A stretch of 64,000 bases of DNA from Enterobacter_D sp963521185 (GTDB taxonomy: Bacteria > Pseudomonadota > Gammaproteobacteria > Enterobacterales > Enterobacteriaceae). Under the pieces are notes generated by a model. The model saw only the letters and a list, made by a program, of their open reading frames with translations, had not been told where the DNA came from and did no database searches. This document shows positions 15,510 to 23,745 of the stretch, piece after piece; positions within the stretch are counted from its first letter, which is position 1, and each line of letters opens with the position of its first letter. The stretch covers positions 186,001-250,000 of the forward strand of contig CAUQTV010000002.1 of NCBI GenBank assembly GCA_963521185.1, read 5' to 3'. The translations under genes and the position numbers were made by a program.

Positions 15510-16835
15510 TCAGCGCTGGAAGGGATAGACCGATCCCAGATCCAGCAGTTGCGTTAAGCTGTCCAACGCGTCACGGCCTTCGCGCAGCAGAGACGGGTCT
15601 GCGAGATCGGCCTGGGTCAGGCGATCGCGATAATGTTTATCCACCCAGGCGTTGAGCGTCGCAAAGAGCGCGTCGTTCATCATTACCGCCGGGTTAACCG
15701 CCCGCTGCTCCGCCTCGTTTAATACCACGCGCAGGCGAAGACACGCCGGCCCGCCGCCGTTGGACATGCTTTCACGCAGATCAAACACCCGCAGTTCGGC
15801 GATGGGGTTATCCTGCGTCAGTAGCCCATTGACGTAATCCCAGACGCCCGCGTGTTCACGGCACTCCTGCGGCAACACCAGTAACATGCTGCCGTCGCTG
15901 CGGCTCAATAGCTGGCTGTTGAACAGGTAGGTTTCCACCGCCGCTTTTACCGACACCTGCGCCTGCGGGACTTCAATGGACTGAAAGCCCGGTATGCGCT
16001 CAGCCAGTTTCGCCAGCAGCCCGCGCTGTTGCACAAATGCCCGCTCGTGGGCGAACAGCAGCGTGCCGTTTGACACGGCAATCACGTCGTTATGAAACAC
16101 CCCTTCGTCGATCACCGTTGGGTTTTGCTGAGCAAACATGACCTGCTCAGGGTTGACGTGATTGACGCGGGCGACCGCCTGGCTGGCCTCCAGCGTTTGC
16201 CGGGCCGGGTAACGCCCCGGTGCGGCATGCCCGTTCTCTTCGCGCCCATAGACAAACAGCTGCACCCCCGGCTCACCGTGCCCACGGCTAAACCGGTTAT
16301 GGTTCGCCGCGCCTTCGTCGCCAAAGCGCGCCACCTGCGGCAGTGCGGTGTGCACCCTAAAGTGTTTGTCATCGCGAAAAATAGCGCGCAGCAGCGCTTC
16401 GGTGGTGGGCGCTTCGGTCGCGCGGTGGAATTTGTTGTTAAGGTTGGCGACGGTAAGATGCACTTTTTCATCCAGCGCATCCGCCGACGGGCAGACGGTG
16501 GCGGCATTTGCCACCCACATCGGCGAGGCCGAGCTTGCCGCCGACAGCAACTCAGGCGACTGCGTGGCGGCCTTTTCGACCACCTGTTCATCGCGGCCAG
16601 TAAACCCTAACTGACGCAGCACCGCCACGTTCGGGCGCTCGTGCGGCGGGATCACCGCCTGCGGAAAACCGGCATCCGCCAGCGCTTTCATCTTCAACAG
16701 GCCCTGCTTCGCGGCAAGCTTCGGATTGGAGACCTGATGGCGGTGCTGAGTCGAGGCTTCATTGCCGAACGACAGTCCGGCGTAATGGTGTGTGAGGCCC
16801 ACCAGGCCATCAAAATTCACTTCGCGCGCTTTCAT
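15510..16835 (-). CDS. astB: N-succinylarginine dihydrolase AstB
   Basis: A 441-residue member of the amidinotransferase-fold guanidino hydrolases. It converts N2-succinylarginine to N2-succinylornithine, two ammonia and CO2. The catalytic cysteine is in GGGPACLRLRVVL near the C-terminus. The N-terminal VNFDGLVGLTHHYAGLSFGNEAS and the central RTITGLA.. equivalent EGAANHNRFSRGHGEPG are family signatures. The ATG at 16835 is used because its ATGA overlap with the astD stop (16832-16835) suggests translational coupling. The open frame to 16922 runs into astD and is not real. Confidence 0.96.
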   Translation of the reverse strand: MKAREVNFDGLVGLTHHYAGLSFGNEASTQHRHQVSNPKLAAKQGLLKMKALADAGFPQAVIPPHERPNVAVLRQLGFTGRDEQVVEKAATQSPELLSAASSASPMWVANAATVCPSADALDEKVHLTVANLNNKFHRATEAPTTEALLRAIFRDDKHFRVHTALPQVARFGDEGAANHNRFSRGHGEPGVQLFVYGREENGHAAPGRYPARQTLEASQAVARVNHVNPEQVMFAQQNPTVIDEGVFHNDVIAVSNGTLLFAHERAFVQQRGLLAKLAERIPGFQSIEVPQAQVSVKAAVETYLFNSQLLSRSDGSMLLVLPQECREHAGVWDYVNGLLTQDNPIAELRVFDLRESMSNGGGPACLRLRVVLNEAEQRAVNPAVMMNDALFATLNAWVDKHYRDRLTQADLADPSLLREGRDALDSLTQLLDLGSVYPFQR

Positions 16836-18310
16836 TGGTGCTCCTTGCGGCCAAAATCCAGGCCGGGACTGAGCGTGGCAGGCAGCGCCAGATCCGGTGA
16901 TTCGAGACTGGCCATCGGCCATGCGCAGTAATCGGCGGCATACCAGGCGCTGGGGCGATGATTGCCGGAAGCCCCCACGCCGCCAAACGGCGCGGTGCTC
17001 GCCGCACCGGTTAACGGTTTATTCCAGTTCACAATCCCGGCGCGCGCCTGGAGCAGCAGCGTGTCGAATTTTTCACGATCGGCGGCGATCAGCCCGCAGG
17101 CCAGTCCGTAGCGCGTGGCGTTTGCCAGAGTAATGGCCTCCTCGAAGCGATCGTAGCGCCAGACGCACAGCAGCGGGCCGAAGACCTCTTCATCCGGCAC
17201 CTCTGCGACACCGGTCAGTTCTACAATGCCAGGGCTGATTAACGACGTGCCCGCTTTTAACAGGCGCGGTTCAAGCAGGGTTTTGCCCCCGCGTGCTACG
17301 TGCCCCTGCCAGGCATCGTGAACGCCCTTTGCCGCCTGCTCAGAGATCAGCCCGCCGATAAACGGCTGCGGTTCGTCATCCCATGCGCCCGGCGTGATGC
17401 GCCCGCTGACCTCGACCAGCCGCGCCAGGAACGCGTCGCCCTCCTCGCCGCGTCTGACCAGCAGACGACGCGCGCAGGTGCAGCGCTGCCCGGCGGTGAC
17501 AAACGCCGACTGGATCGCCAGATGCACGGCGGCGTCGATATCCTGTGGATCGTCCACGATCAACGGGTTATTGCCGCCCATCTCCAGCGCGAGGATCTTC
17601 TCAGGCTGACCGCCAAGCTGGCGATGCAGCTGGAAGCCGGTGTTGGCGCTGCCGGTAAACAGCAGCCCGTCGATATCATCCAGCGCGCTCAGGGCCTGGC
17701 CCGTTTCGCGCCCGCCCTGCACCAGATTGAGCACGCCTGCCGGTAAACCCGCCTGCGCCCAGAGTTTCATCACCGCTTCCCCTGTCCACGGCGTCAGTTC
17801 GCTGGGCTTAAAGATGACCGTGTTACCCGCCAGCAGCGCAGGCACGATATGCCCGTTCGGCAGATGACCGGGGAAGTTGTACGGACCGAACACCGCCAGC
17901 ACGCCATGCGGGCGATGACGCAGCGTCGCCGCGCCGTCCGGCATCTCGGTTTGACTTTCGCCGGTACGCGTGTGGTAGGCCTTCACGGAGATGCCGATTT
18001 TATTGATCATCGCGGCGATCTCCGTCGCTGCTTCCCAGCGCGGCTTGCCGGTTTCCTGGGCGATCACATCCGTCAGGTAGACCCGGTTGGCCTGCAACAG
18101 AGCGGCATATTTTGCGACAATCGCTTCGCGGGAGTTAAACGGCATTTTTGCCCACGCCGGGAACGCAGCCCGGGCGGCGCGGCACGCCTGCTCAACCTGG
18201 GTGGCATCGGCGTCGTTGCCCTGCCACAGCACCGCCTGGCTGACCGGGTTGGTTTTCACGCGGCGCGCACCCTGACCGGTGATCCAGTCGCCATTGATCC
18301 AAAGATTCAT
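16832..18310 (-). CDS. astD: Succinylglutamate semialdehyde dehydrogenase AstD
   Basis: A 492-residue NAD-dependent aldehyde dehydrogenase, the E. coli length, oxidising N-succinylglutamate semialdehyde to N-succinylglutamate. The catalytic cysteine is in TAGQRCTCARRLL and the general-base glutamate in ALEMGGNNPL. The cofactor-binding segment FTGSANTGFQLHR and the PYNFPGHLPNGHI substrate loop are intact. The gene overlaps astA by 4 bases at its start (18307-18310) and astB by 4 bases at its end, a tightly coupled operon. Confidence 0.96.
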   Translation of the reverse strand: MNLWINGDWITGQGARRVKTNPVSQAVLWQGNDADATQVEQACRAARAAFPAWAKMPFNSREAIVAKYAALLQANRVYLTDVIAQETGKPRWEAATEIAAMINKIGISVKAYHTRTGESQTEMPDGAATLRHRPHGVLAVFGPYNFPGHLPNGHIVPALLAGNTVIFKPSELTPWTGEAVMKLWAQAGLPAGVLNLVQGGRETGQALSALDDIDGLLFTGSANTGFQLHRQLGGQPEKILALEMGGNNPLIVDDPQDIDAAVHLAIQSAFVTAGQRCTCARRLLVRRGEEGDAFLARLVEVSGRITPGAWDDEPQPFIGGLISEQAAKGVHDAWQGHVARGGKTLLEPRLLKAGTSLISPGIVELTGVAEVPDEEVFGPLLCVWRYDRFEEAITLANATRYGLACGLIAADREKFDTLLLQARAGIVNWNKPLTGAASTAPFGGVGASGNHRPSAWYAADYCAWPMASLESPDLALPATLSPGLDFGRKEHQ

Positions 18311-19341
18311 TGTGTTTTCTCCTCAGGGCACAGACGCACCAGGCGCACCTGGTCACCCGCCTGACATTTCAGCGCATCCATCTGGGCGGCGCTCAGCACC
18401 AGCCGGGGTGTGGTGGGGTCCGTTTCAATAAGCATGGCGCGAAACTGCCCGTATTGCTCGTTGGCAACCAGACACACCGGCCACTCGCCCGGCGCGGGCT
18501 GTCCCTGGGCAACCTCCACGAGGCGGCTTTTGCGGATCGCCCGCACCCGGTCAATATCGCACTCCAGCGTCGGGCCACCGTCGAAAATGTCGATGTAGTT
18601 GCGGTAGCGAAAGCCCTCTTTTTCCAGCACCGCGCGCGCCGGGGCGGTTTGCGGATGCACTTCTCCGATCACCGCCTGGGCTTCGGGCGTTAAGAAGTGG
18701 GTATAAATGGGGTGCTTGGGCATCAGTTCGGCGATGAAGGCTTTCTGGCCGGTACCGCACAGATGATCGGCACGGCTGAAGGCCATTGAGAAGAACTGTT
18801 TGCCGAGGCTGTCCCAGAACGGTGAGTAACCCGTGTCGTCGATCACGCCGCGCATTTCTGCCACCACTTTTTCGTTGAAGCGATCGCGAAACGCCGCCAT
18901 AAACAGAAAGCGCGATTTTGACAGCAGGTAGCCGTTGCCCTCTTTGCGCCAGTCGGGATCGAGAAACAGCGTGCACAGCTCGCTGCTACCGGTGTGATCG
19001 TTACTGAGAAACAAGGTCGGCAGCGCGTTATAGACGTTCAGCTCTTTCGACGCGTGCACCAGCGTGCCGACGCGGTAGTTATACCAGGGATCGTTTAAGC
19101 CAACGGCGACTTCGATGGCGCAGATCCCGGCAACGGTGCCCGTCTCATGCTCTTCAAGCACAAAAACATAGCCCTGCTCGCTTTCAGGCAGCGCATCGTT
19201 CCAGGTCTGCCGTGCACGTTCAATGCGCGCCGCCAGCGTGGCTTCATCCGCAGGCAGCGAGGTTAACCCGCCGCCCGTTTTTGCCGCCAGCTGTAGCAGT
19301 GCGGGAAGATCGCCGCGCTCCACCGGTCGGATAATCATCAT
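18307..19341 (-). CDS. astA: Arginine N-succinyltransferase AstA
   Basis: A 344-residue GNAT-like acyltransferase that transfers succinyl from succinyl-CoA to arginine, the committed step of the AST pathway. The highly conserved core GLNDPWYNYRVGTLVHASKE (about residues 80-100), FLSNDHTGSSELCTLFLDP and FDGGPTLECDIDRVRAIR match E. coli AstA almost exactly. It starts in a 4-base overlap with the astC stop (19338-19341). Length equals the E. coli enzyme. Confidence 0.96.
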   Translation of the reverse strand: MMIIRPVERGDLPALLQLAAKTGGGLTSLPADEATLAARIERARQTWNDALPESEQGYVFVLEEHETGTVAGICAIEVAVGLNDPWYNYRVGTLVHASKELNVYNALPTLFLSNDHTGSSELCTLFLDPDWRKEGNGYLLSKSRFLFMAAFRDRFNEKVVAEMRGVIDDTGYSPFWDSLGKQFFSMAFSRADHLCGTGQKAFIAELMPKHPIYTHFLTPEAQAVIGEVHPQTAPARAVLEKEGFRYRNYIDIFDGGPTLECDIDRVRAIRKSRLVEVAQGQPAPGEWPVCLVANEQYGQFRAMLIETDPTTPRLVLSAAQMDALKCQAGDQVRLVRLCPEEKTQ

Positions 19342-20558
19342 GATGCGTTCCCCGCAAGATATTGCTCGCAGGCGCGGGTGAAACGGGCCAGTCCGGTGCT
19401 GATGTCGTCCGGCGAGATGTTGAGCGCAGGCGCGAAACGCACCACGTTGCCACCGGCAATCAGCACCATTACACCTTCATTCGCCGCAAGCTGAGAAATC
19501 TGTTTGGCTTTACCGGCGTGCTCTGCCGCCAGTTCACAGCCGATAAGCAGGCCGAGGCCGCGGATGTCGCTAAACAGGTGATGCTTCGCATTCAGCGCCT
19601 GAAGCTGTTCCACAAACCACTGATGCCGCTGTTTCACGCCGTCGAGCACCTCACGGGTATTGATGATATCCAGCACTTCGCCCGCCACCGCCGACGCCAG
19701 CGGGTTACCGCCGTAAGTGGTGCCATGCGTACCCACGGTCATCACCTGCGCACAGGTTTCCCGCGTCAGCATCGCGCCGATGGGGAAACCGCCGCCGAGC
19801 GCTTTGGCGGTGGTTAACACGTCCGGCTCCACGCCGTAATGCATATAGGCATACAGCTCGCCGGTGCGCCCGACGCCGGTCTGCACTTCATCAAAAAGCA
19901 GCAGTGCACGGTGGCGATCGCACAGTTCGCGCAGTCCCTGTAAAAAGGCTTTATCGGCAGGCACTACGCCGCCTTCCCCCTGCATGGGTTCGACGATCAC
20001 CGCGCAGGTGCTGTCGCTTATCAGCTCGCGCGCCGAAGCCAGATTGTTGTACTCCGCATGGCGGATATCCGGCGGCAACGGGGCAAAATCCTGCGAATAG
20101 GCTGGCTGCCCGCCCGCGCTCACCGTGAACAGCGTGCGACCATGAAAGGCGTTTTTAAACGCCACGATGCCGCTTTTGGCCGCGCCAAATTTATCGTGGG
20201 CGTATTTGCGCGCCAGTTTCAACGCCGCTTCGTTGGCTTCCGCACCGGAGTTACAAAAGAACACGCGGTCGGCAAAGGTGGCATCAATCAGGCGTTTCGC
20301 CAGCTTCAGCGCCGGTTCGTTAGTGTAGCCGTTGCCGGTATGCCAGAACTTACCCGCCTGCTCCGCCAGCACGCGACACAGCGCCGGGTGCGCATGACCC
20401 AGCGCGTTTACCGCAATCCCACCGGCAAAATCGATGTACTCTTTACCCTGCTGATCCCACAAGCGGGAGCCTTCCCCGCGAACCGGAATGAAGGGCGCGG
20501 GCGCGTAAACCGGCAACATCCATTCATCAAAATTATCACGCGTAACTGAGTGGGACAT
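19338..20558 (-). CDS. astC: Succinylornithine/acetylornithine aminotransferase AstC
   Basis: A 406-residue class III PLP aminotransferase and the first gene of the ast operon. It converts N-succinylornithine plus 2-oxoglutarate to succinylglutamate semialdehyde and glutamate. The PLP-binding lysine is in LTTAKALGGGFPIG (about residue 252). The FDEVQTGVGRTGELYAY motif carries the cofactor-contacting aspartate, and the N-terminal GIAVNALGHAHP loop is typical. It is distinguished from the paralogue ArgD by its place at the head of astCADBE. A sigma-54 promoter lies about 75-90 bases upstream. Confidence 0.96.
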   Translation of the reverse strand: MSHSVTRDNFDEWMLPVYAPAPFIPVRGEGSRLWDQQGKEYIDFAGGIAVNALGHAHPALCRVLAEQAGKFWHTGNGYTNEPALKLAKRLIDATFADRVFFCNSGAEANEAALKLARKYAHDKFGAAKSGIVAFKNAFHGRTLFTVSAGGQPAYSQDFAPLPPDIRHAEYNNLASARELISDSTCAVIVEPMQGEGGVVPADKAFLQGLRELCDRHRALLLFDEVQTGVGRTGELYAYMHYGVEPDVLTTAKALGGGFPIGAMLTRETCAQVMTVGTHGTTYGGNPLASAVAGEVLDIINTREVLDGVKQRHQWFVEQLQALNAKHHLFSDIRGLGLLIGCELAAEHAGKAKQISQLAANEGVMVLIAGGNVVRFAPALNISPDDISTGLARFTRACEQYLAGNAS

Positions 20559-20631
20559 AGCGACCTCATCCGGTAAATAAAAGGTTGTTTAAATGTTAAT
20601 AATTGTGAGCGCTTGCGCTGTAAATGTAGAT

Positions 20632-20647
20632 TGCACGGTTCGTGCCA
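20632..20647 (-). promoter_or_regulatory. Sigma-54 promoter of the ast operon
   Basis: On the minus strand the site reads TGGCACG-AACC-GTGCA, with GG and GC dinucleotides exactly 12 bases apart, matching the -24/-12 elements. E. coli astC is transcribed by sigma-54 with NtrC during nitrogen limitation and by sigma-S in stationary phase. Confidence 0.85.
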
Positions 20648-20710
20648 GCCAGCGCTAAAAATGCATAACCGGAGTGGCATCATGAAATATCAAGGAGTTA
20701 TGACCTGTCG

Positions 20711-20742
20711 TTATTCACTTAAACTGCATAAAAAGTGAATAA
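20711..20742. promoter_or_regulatory. Inverted repeat upstream of ast, possible ArgR/activator region
   Basis: Perfect arms TTATTCACTT (20711-20720) and AAGTGAATAA (20733-20742) surround a TGCATAAA core. TGAAT-type half-sites are the elements of ArgR boxes, and ArgR activates ast in E. coli. The assignment is by position and half-site only. The rest of the 20743-21003 gap, toward xthA, shows no further gene. Confidence 0.4.
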
Positions 20743-21003
20743 TTTTAACGCAGCGCCGGGACGCGGAGGGATAAAGACGAAAGTTTATGCATTGATAAAA
20801 TATAATTCTGGAATTGTGATCGCCGCCGGAACTTACCCACGCTTTCTGCCCTGTTTCAGGGCGCAGTGCACCGTTTTTGCGCACAAAACGCGCCATTGCC
20901 AGCGCCTGTAGCAGCCATCGGCAGAAAACCGTGTTGCGCTTGCGTTAAGTGCGCGGTTTTCTGCTAACATCGCTGCACAATACCTAGCTAAGTGGCAGCG
21001 ACT

Positions 21004-21810
21004 ATGAAATTTGTCTCTTTTAATATCAACGGCCTGCGCGCCCGTCCTCATCAACTGGAAGCCATTATCGAGAAGCATCAGCCGGATGTGATTGGCCTTC
21101 AGGAGACCAAGGTCCACGACGATATGTTCCCGCTCGAAGACGTGGCAAAGCTCGGCTACAACGTTTTCTATCATGGCCAGAAAGGTCACTACGGCGTTGC
21201 GCTGCTGACCAAAGCGACGCCGGTCTCAGTGCGTCGCGGTTTTCCGGGCGATGATGAAGAGGCTCAACGCCGCATTATCATGGCGGAAATCCCGTCGCCG
21301 CTCGGCAACATTACGGTGATTAACGGCTATTTCCCGCAGGGCGAGAGCCGCGACCATCCAACAAAATTCCCGGCGAAAGCGAAGTTTTATCTCGATTTGC
21401 AGCAGTTTCTTGAGGGCGAGTTGAAAAACGACAATCCGGTGCTGATCATGGGTGATGTGAATATCAGCCCGACCGATCTGGACATCGGCATTGGTGAAGA
21501 GAGCCGCAAACGCTGGCTGCGTACCGGCAAATGCTCCTTCCTGCCGGAAGAGCGCGAGTGGATGGCCCGTCTGCAACACTGGGGGCTGGTGGACACCTTC
21601 CGCGCGGCGAACCCGGAGACGCAGGATCGCTTCTCATGGTTCGACTACCGCTCAAAAGGTTTTGATGATAACCGGGGACTGCGCATCGATCTGGTGCTGG
21701 CGAGCGCGCCGCTGGCCTCGCGCTGCAAAGAGACGGGCATTGATTACGACATCCGCAGCATGGAAAAACCGTCTGACCACGCGCCCGTCTGGGCGACGTT
21801 CGATCTGTAA
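21004..21810 (+). CDS. xthA: Exodeoxyribonuclease III (AP endonuclease)
   Basis: A 268-residue exonuclease III of the EEP superfamily, the major apurinic/apyrimidinic endonuclease of base excision repair, with 3'-5' exonuclease and 3'-phosphatase activity. All catalytic motifs are visible: NINGLRARPHQ (metal-site Asn), LQETK (Glu), the YFPQGESRD tyrosine region, IMGDVNISPTDLD (Asp, Asn) and the terminal SDHAPVW (Asp-His pair). The ATG at 21004 gives the E. coli N-terminus MKFVSFNI; the GTG at 20992 would add four unsupported residues. It is transcribed alone. Confidence 0.96.
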   Translation: MKFVSFNINGLRARPHQLEAIIEKHQPDVIGLQETKVHDDMFPLEDVAKLGYNVFYHGQKGHYGVALLTKATPVSVRRGFPGDDEEAQRRIIMAEIPSPLGNITVINGYFPQGESRDHPTKFPAKAKFYLDLQQFLEGELKNDNPVLIMGDVNISPTDLDIGIGEESRKRWLRTGKCSFLPEEREWMARLQHWGLVDTFRAANPETQDRFSWFDYRSKGFDDNRGLRIDLVLASAPLASRCKETGIDYDIRSMEKPSDHAPVWATFDL

Positions 21811-21858
21811 TTCTCACCCGACAGAGCGGCCATCCTCACGCGGGATGGCCGTACATTT

Positions 21859-22143
21859 TTAGGGCTTCACGCGACGCCACACTAACGGATTGGTACTGAG
21901 CGTGCGCTCATCGCGCTGGCATTGCAGCAAAACGCCCTCCGCTTTCACCACCGCCCCTTCCGAATAGTTCTGATCCTGATAGACACAGCATTGATTACAC
22001 GGCTGCGGACGCTGGCCGCCGGAGTTGAAGACCTCAGGCGGGATAGTGACATCCACGCCCGTCCCGTAGCGAACATCGGCGGCGGCGTGGCCTGAGAGCA
22101 GCGCGCTGGCAAAGCATAAGGCAAACAAAGGGGATCGCATCAT
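21859..22143 (-). CDS. ynjH: Small secreted DUF1496 protein YnjH
   Basis: A 94-residue exported protein. An N-terminal signal peptide (MMRSPLFALCFASALLSGHA, cleaved near AHAAA) precedes a short mature domain with a cysteine cluster, PCNQCCVYQDQNYSEGA, then VLLQCQRDERTLSTNPLVWRRV. This is the DUF1496/YnjH pattern. The four cysteines suggest a disulfide-bonded periplasmic protein. An AGGAAGAG box lies just before the ATG pair at 22143/22140, so the longer open frame to 22218 is not used. As in E. coli it is divergent from gdhA. Function is unknown. Confidence 0.85.
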   Translation of the reverse strand: MMRSPLFALCFASALLSGHAAADVRYGTGVDVTIPPEVFNSGGQRPQPCNQCCVYQDQNYSEGAVVKAEGVLLQCQRDERTLSTNPLVWRRVKP

Positions 22144-22380
22144 GAGTCTCTTCCTGATTCGGGGCTTGTCATTACTATAACGGTCAATCTGCGTTGAAGC
22201 TTTAATCTGTCGCGTCATCGTTTTTCGTTATGACCCGCCTCGCACTATTAATTTCTCTTTCATGAAACGGAATGACTTGATTTAAGCCTGACGGCGGATG
22301 TTATAGTCGAAAAAGCAAGCAATTGCGCAGACAACACACATAAAATGCATCAGCACCTGTCATAAGAGGCTCTTATATCT

Positions 22381-23724
22381 ATGGAAAGTCACTGCTCTCT
22401 GGAAACCTTTCTTGCACGTATTCAACAACGCGATCCGCACCAGACTGAATTTGCTCAGGCCGTCCGCGAAGTCATGACCACCCTGTGGCCCTTTATTGAA
22501 AAGAATCCCCGTTACCGCCAGATGGCGCTGTTAGAGCGCCTGGTTGAACCGGAACGGGTGATCCAGTTCCGCGTGGTGTGGACCGACGATCGCAATCAGG
22601 TGCAGGTCAACCGCGCCTGGCGCGTGCAGTTCAGCTCAGCGATTGGCCCGTTCAAAGGGGGTATGCGCTTCCACCCGTCGGTGAACTTATCGATCCTGAA
22701 ATTCCTTGGCTTTGAACAGTCGTTCAAAAACGCCCTCACCACCCTGCCAATGGGCGGCGGTAAAGGCGGCAGCGATTTCGATCCCAAAGGGAAAAGCGAA
22801 GGCGAAGTGATGCGTTTTTGCCAGGCGCTGATGACCGAACTCTACCGCCACCTGGGCCCGGATACCGACGTTCCGGCGGGTGACATTGGCGTGGGCGGTC
22901 GTGAAGTGGGCTTTATGGCCGGGATGATGAAAAAACTCTCCAATAACAGCGCCTGCGTGTTTACCGGTAAAGGATTGTCCTTTGGCGGCAGTTTGATCCG
23001 CCCGGAAGCAACCGGCTATGGCCTGGTCTATTTTACCGACGCCATGCTAAAACGTCACGGGCTGGGGTTCGAAGGGCAGCGCGTGTCGGTTTCCGGCTCC
23101 GGCAACGTGGCGCAATATGCGATTGAAAAAGCGATGGCGCTGGGCGCACGCGTGATCACCGCGTCCGACTCCAGCGGTACGGTGGTGGACGAAGCGGGCT
23201 TTACCCCGGAAAAACTGGCTCGCCTGTGTGAAATCAAAGCCAGCCGCGACGGTCGCGTGGCCGATTATGCCCGTGAATTTGACCTGGTGTACCTCGCGGG
23301 TCAGCAGCCGTGGGCGGTGCCGGTGGATATCGCCCTGCCGTGCGCCACGCAGAACGAACTGGACGCCGACGCCGCGCGCGTGCTTATCGCCAACGGCGTG
23401 AAGGCCGTGGCGGAAGGGGCCAACATGCCGACCACTATTGCCGCGACGGATCTGTTTCTTGATGCGGGCGTGCTGTTCGCACCGGGCAAAGCCGCCAATG
23501 CGGGCGGTGTGGCAACCTCAGGTCTGGAGATGGCGCAAAACGCGGCGCGCATGGGCTGGAAGGCGGAGAAAGTGGACGCGCGCCTGCACCACATCATGCT
23601 CGATATTCATCACGCCTGTGTGGAATACGGCGGCGACAGCAAGCAGACCAATTATGTGCGCGGCGCGAACATCGCGGGCTTTGTGAAAATTGCCGACGCG
23701 ATGCTGGGCCAGGGTGTGATTTAA
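22381..23724 (+). CDS. gdhA: NADP-specific glutamate dehydrogenase
   Basis: A 447-residue hexameric glutamate dehydrogenase, the E. coli length. It aminates 2-oxoglutarate with ammonia and NADPH when ammonia is plentiful. The substrate-binding lysines lie in IGPFKGGMRFHPSVN and TTLPMGGGKGGSDFDPKGKS, the catalytic aspartate in VPAGDIGVGGRE, and the nucleotide fold in VSVSGSGNVAQYAIEKA. It is convergent with topB after 21 bases, with no obvious terminator in the gap. The remainder of the upstream gap (22144-22380) must hold its promoter. Confidence 0.97.
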   Translation: MESHCSLETFLARIQQRDPHQTEFAQAVREVMTTLWPFIEKNPRYRQMALLERLVEPERVIQFRVVWTDDRNQVQVNRAWRVQFSSAIGPFKGGMRFHPSVNLSILKFLGFEQSFKNALTTLPMGGGKGGSDFDPKGKSEGEVMRFCQALMTELYRHLGPDTDVPAGDIGVGGREVGFMAGMMKKLSNNSACVFTGKGLSFGGSLIRPEATGYGLVYFTDAMLKRHGLGFEGQRVSVSGSGNVAQYAIEKAMALGARVITASDSSGTVVDEAGFTPEKLARLCEIKASRDGRVADYAREFDLVYLAGQQPWAVPVDIALPCATQNELDADAARVLIANGVKAVAEGANMPTTIAATDLFLDAGVLFAPGKAANAGGVATSGLEMAQNAARMGWKAEKVDARLHHIMLDIHHACVEYGGDSKQTNYVRGANIAGFVKIADAMLGQGVI

Positions 23725-23745
23725 CGTGACACCGTAACGTTCAGA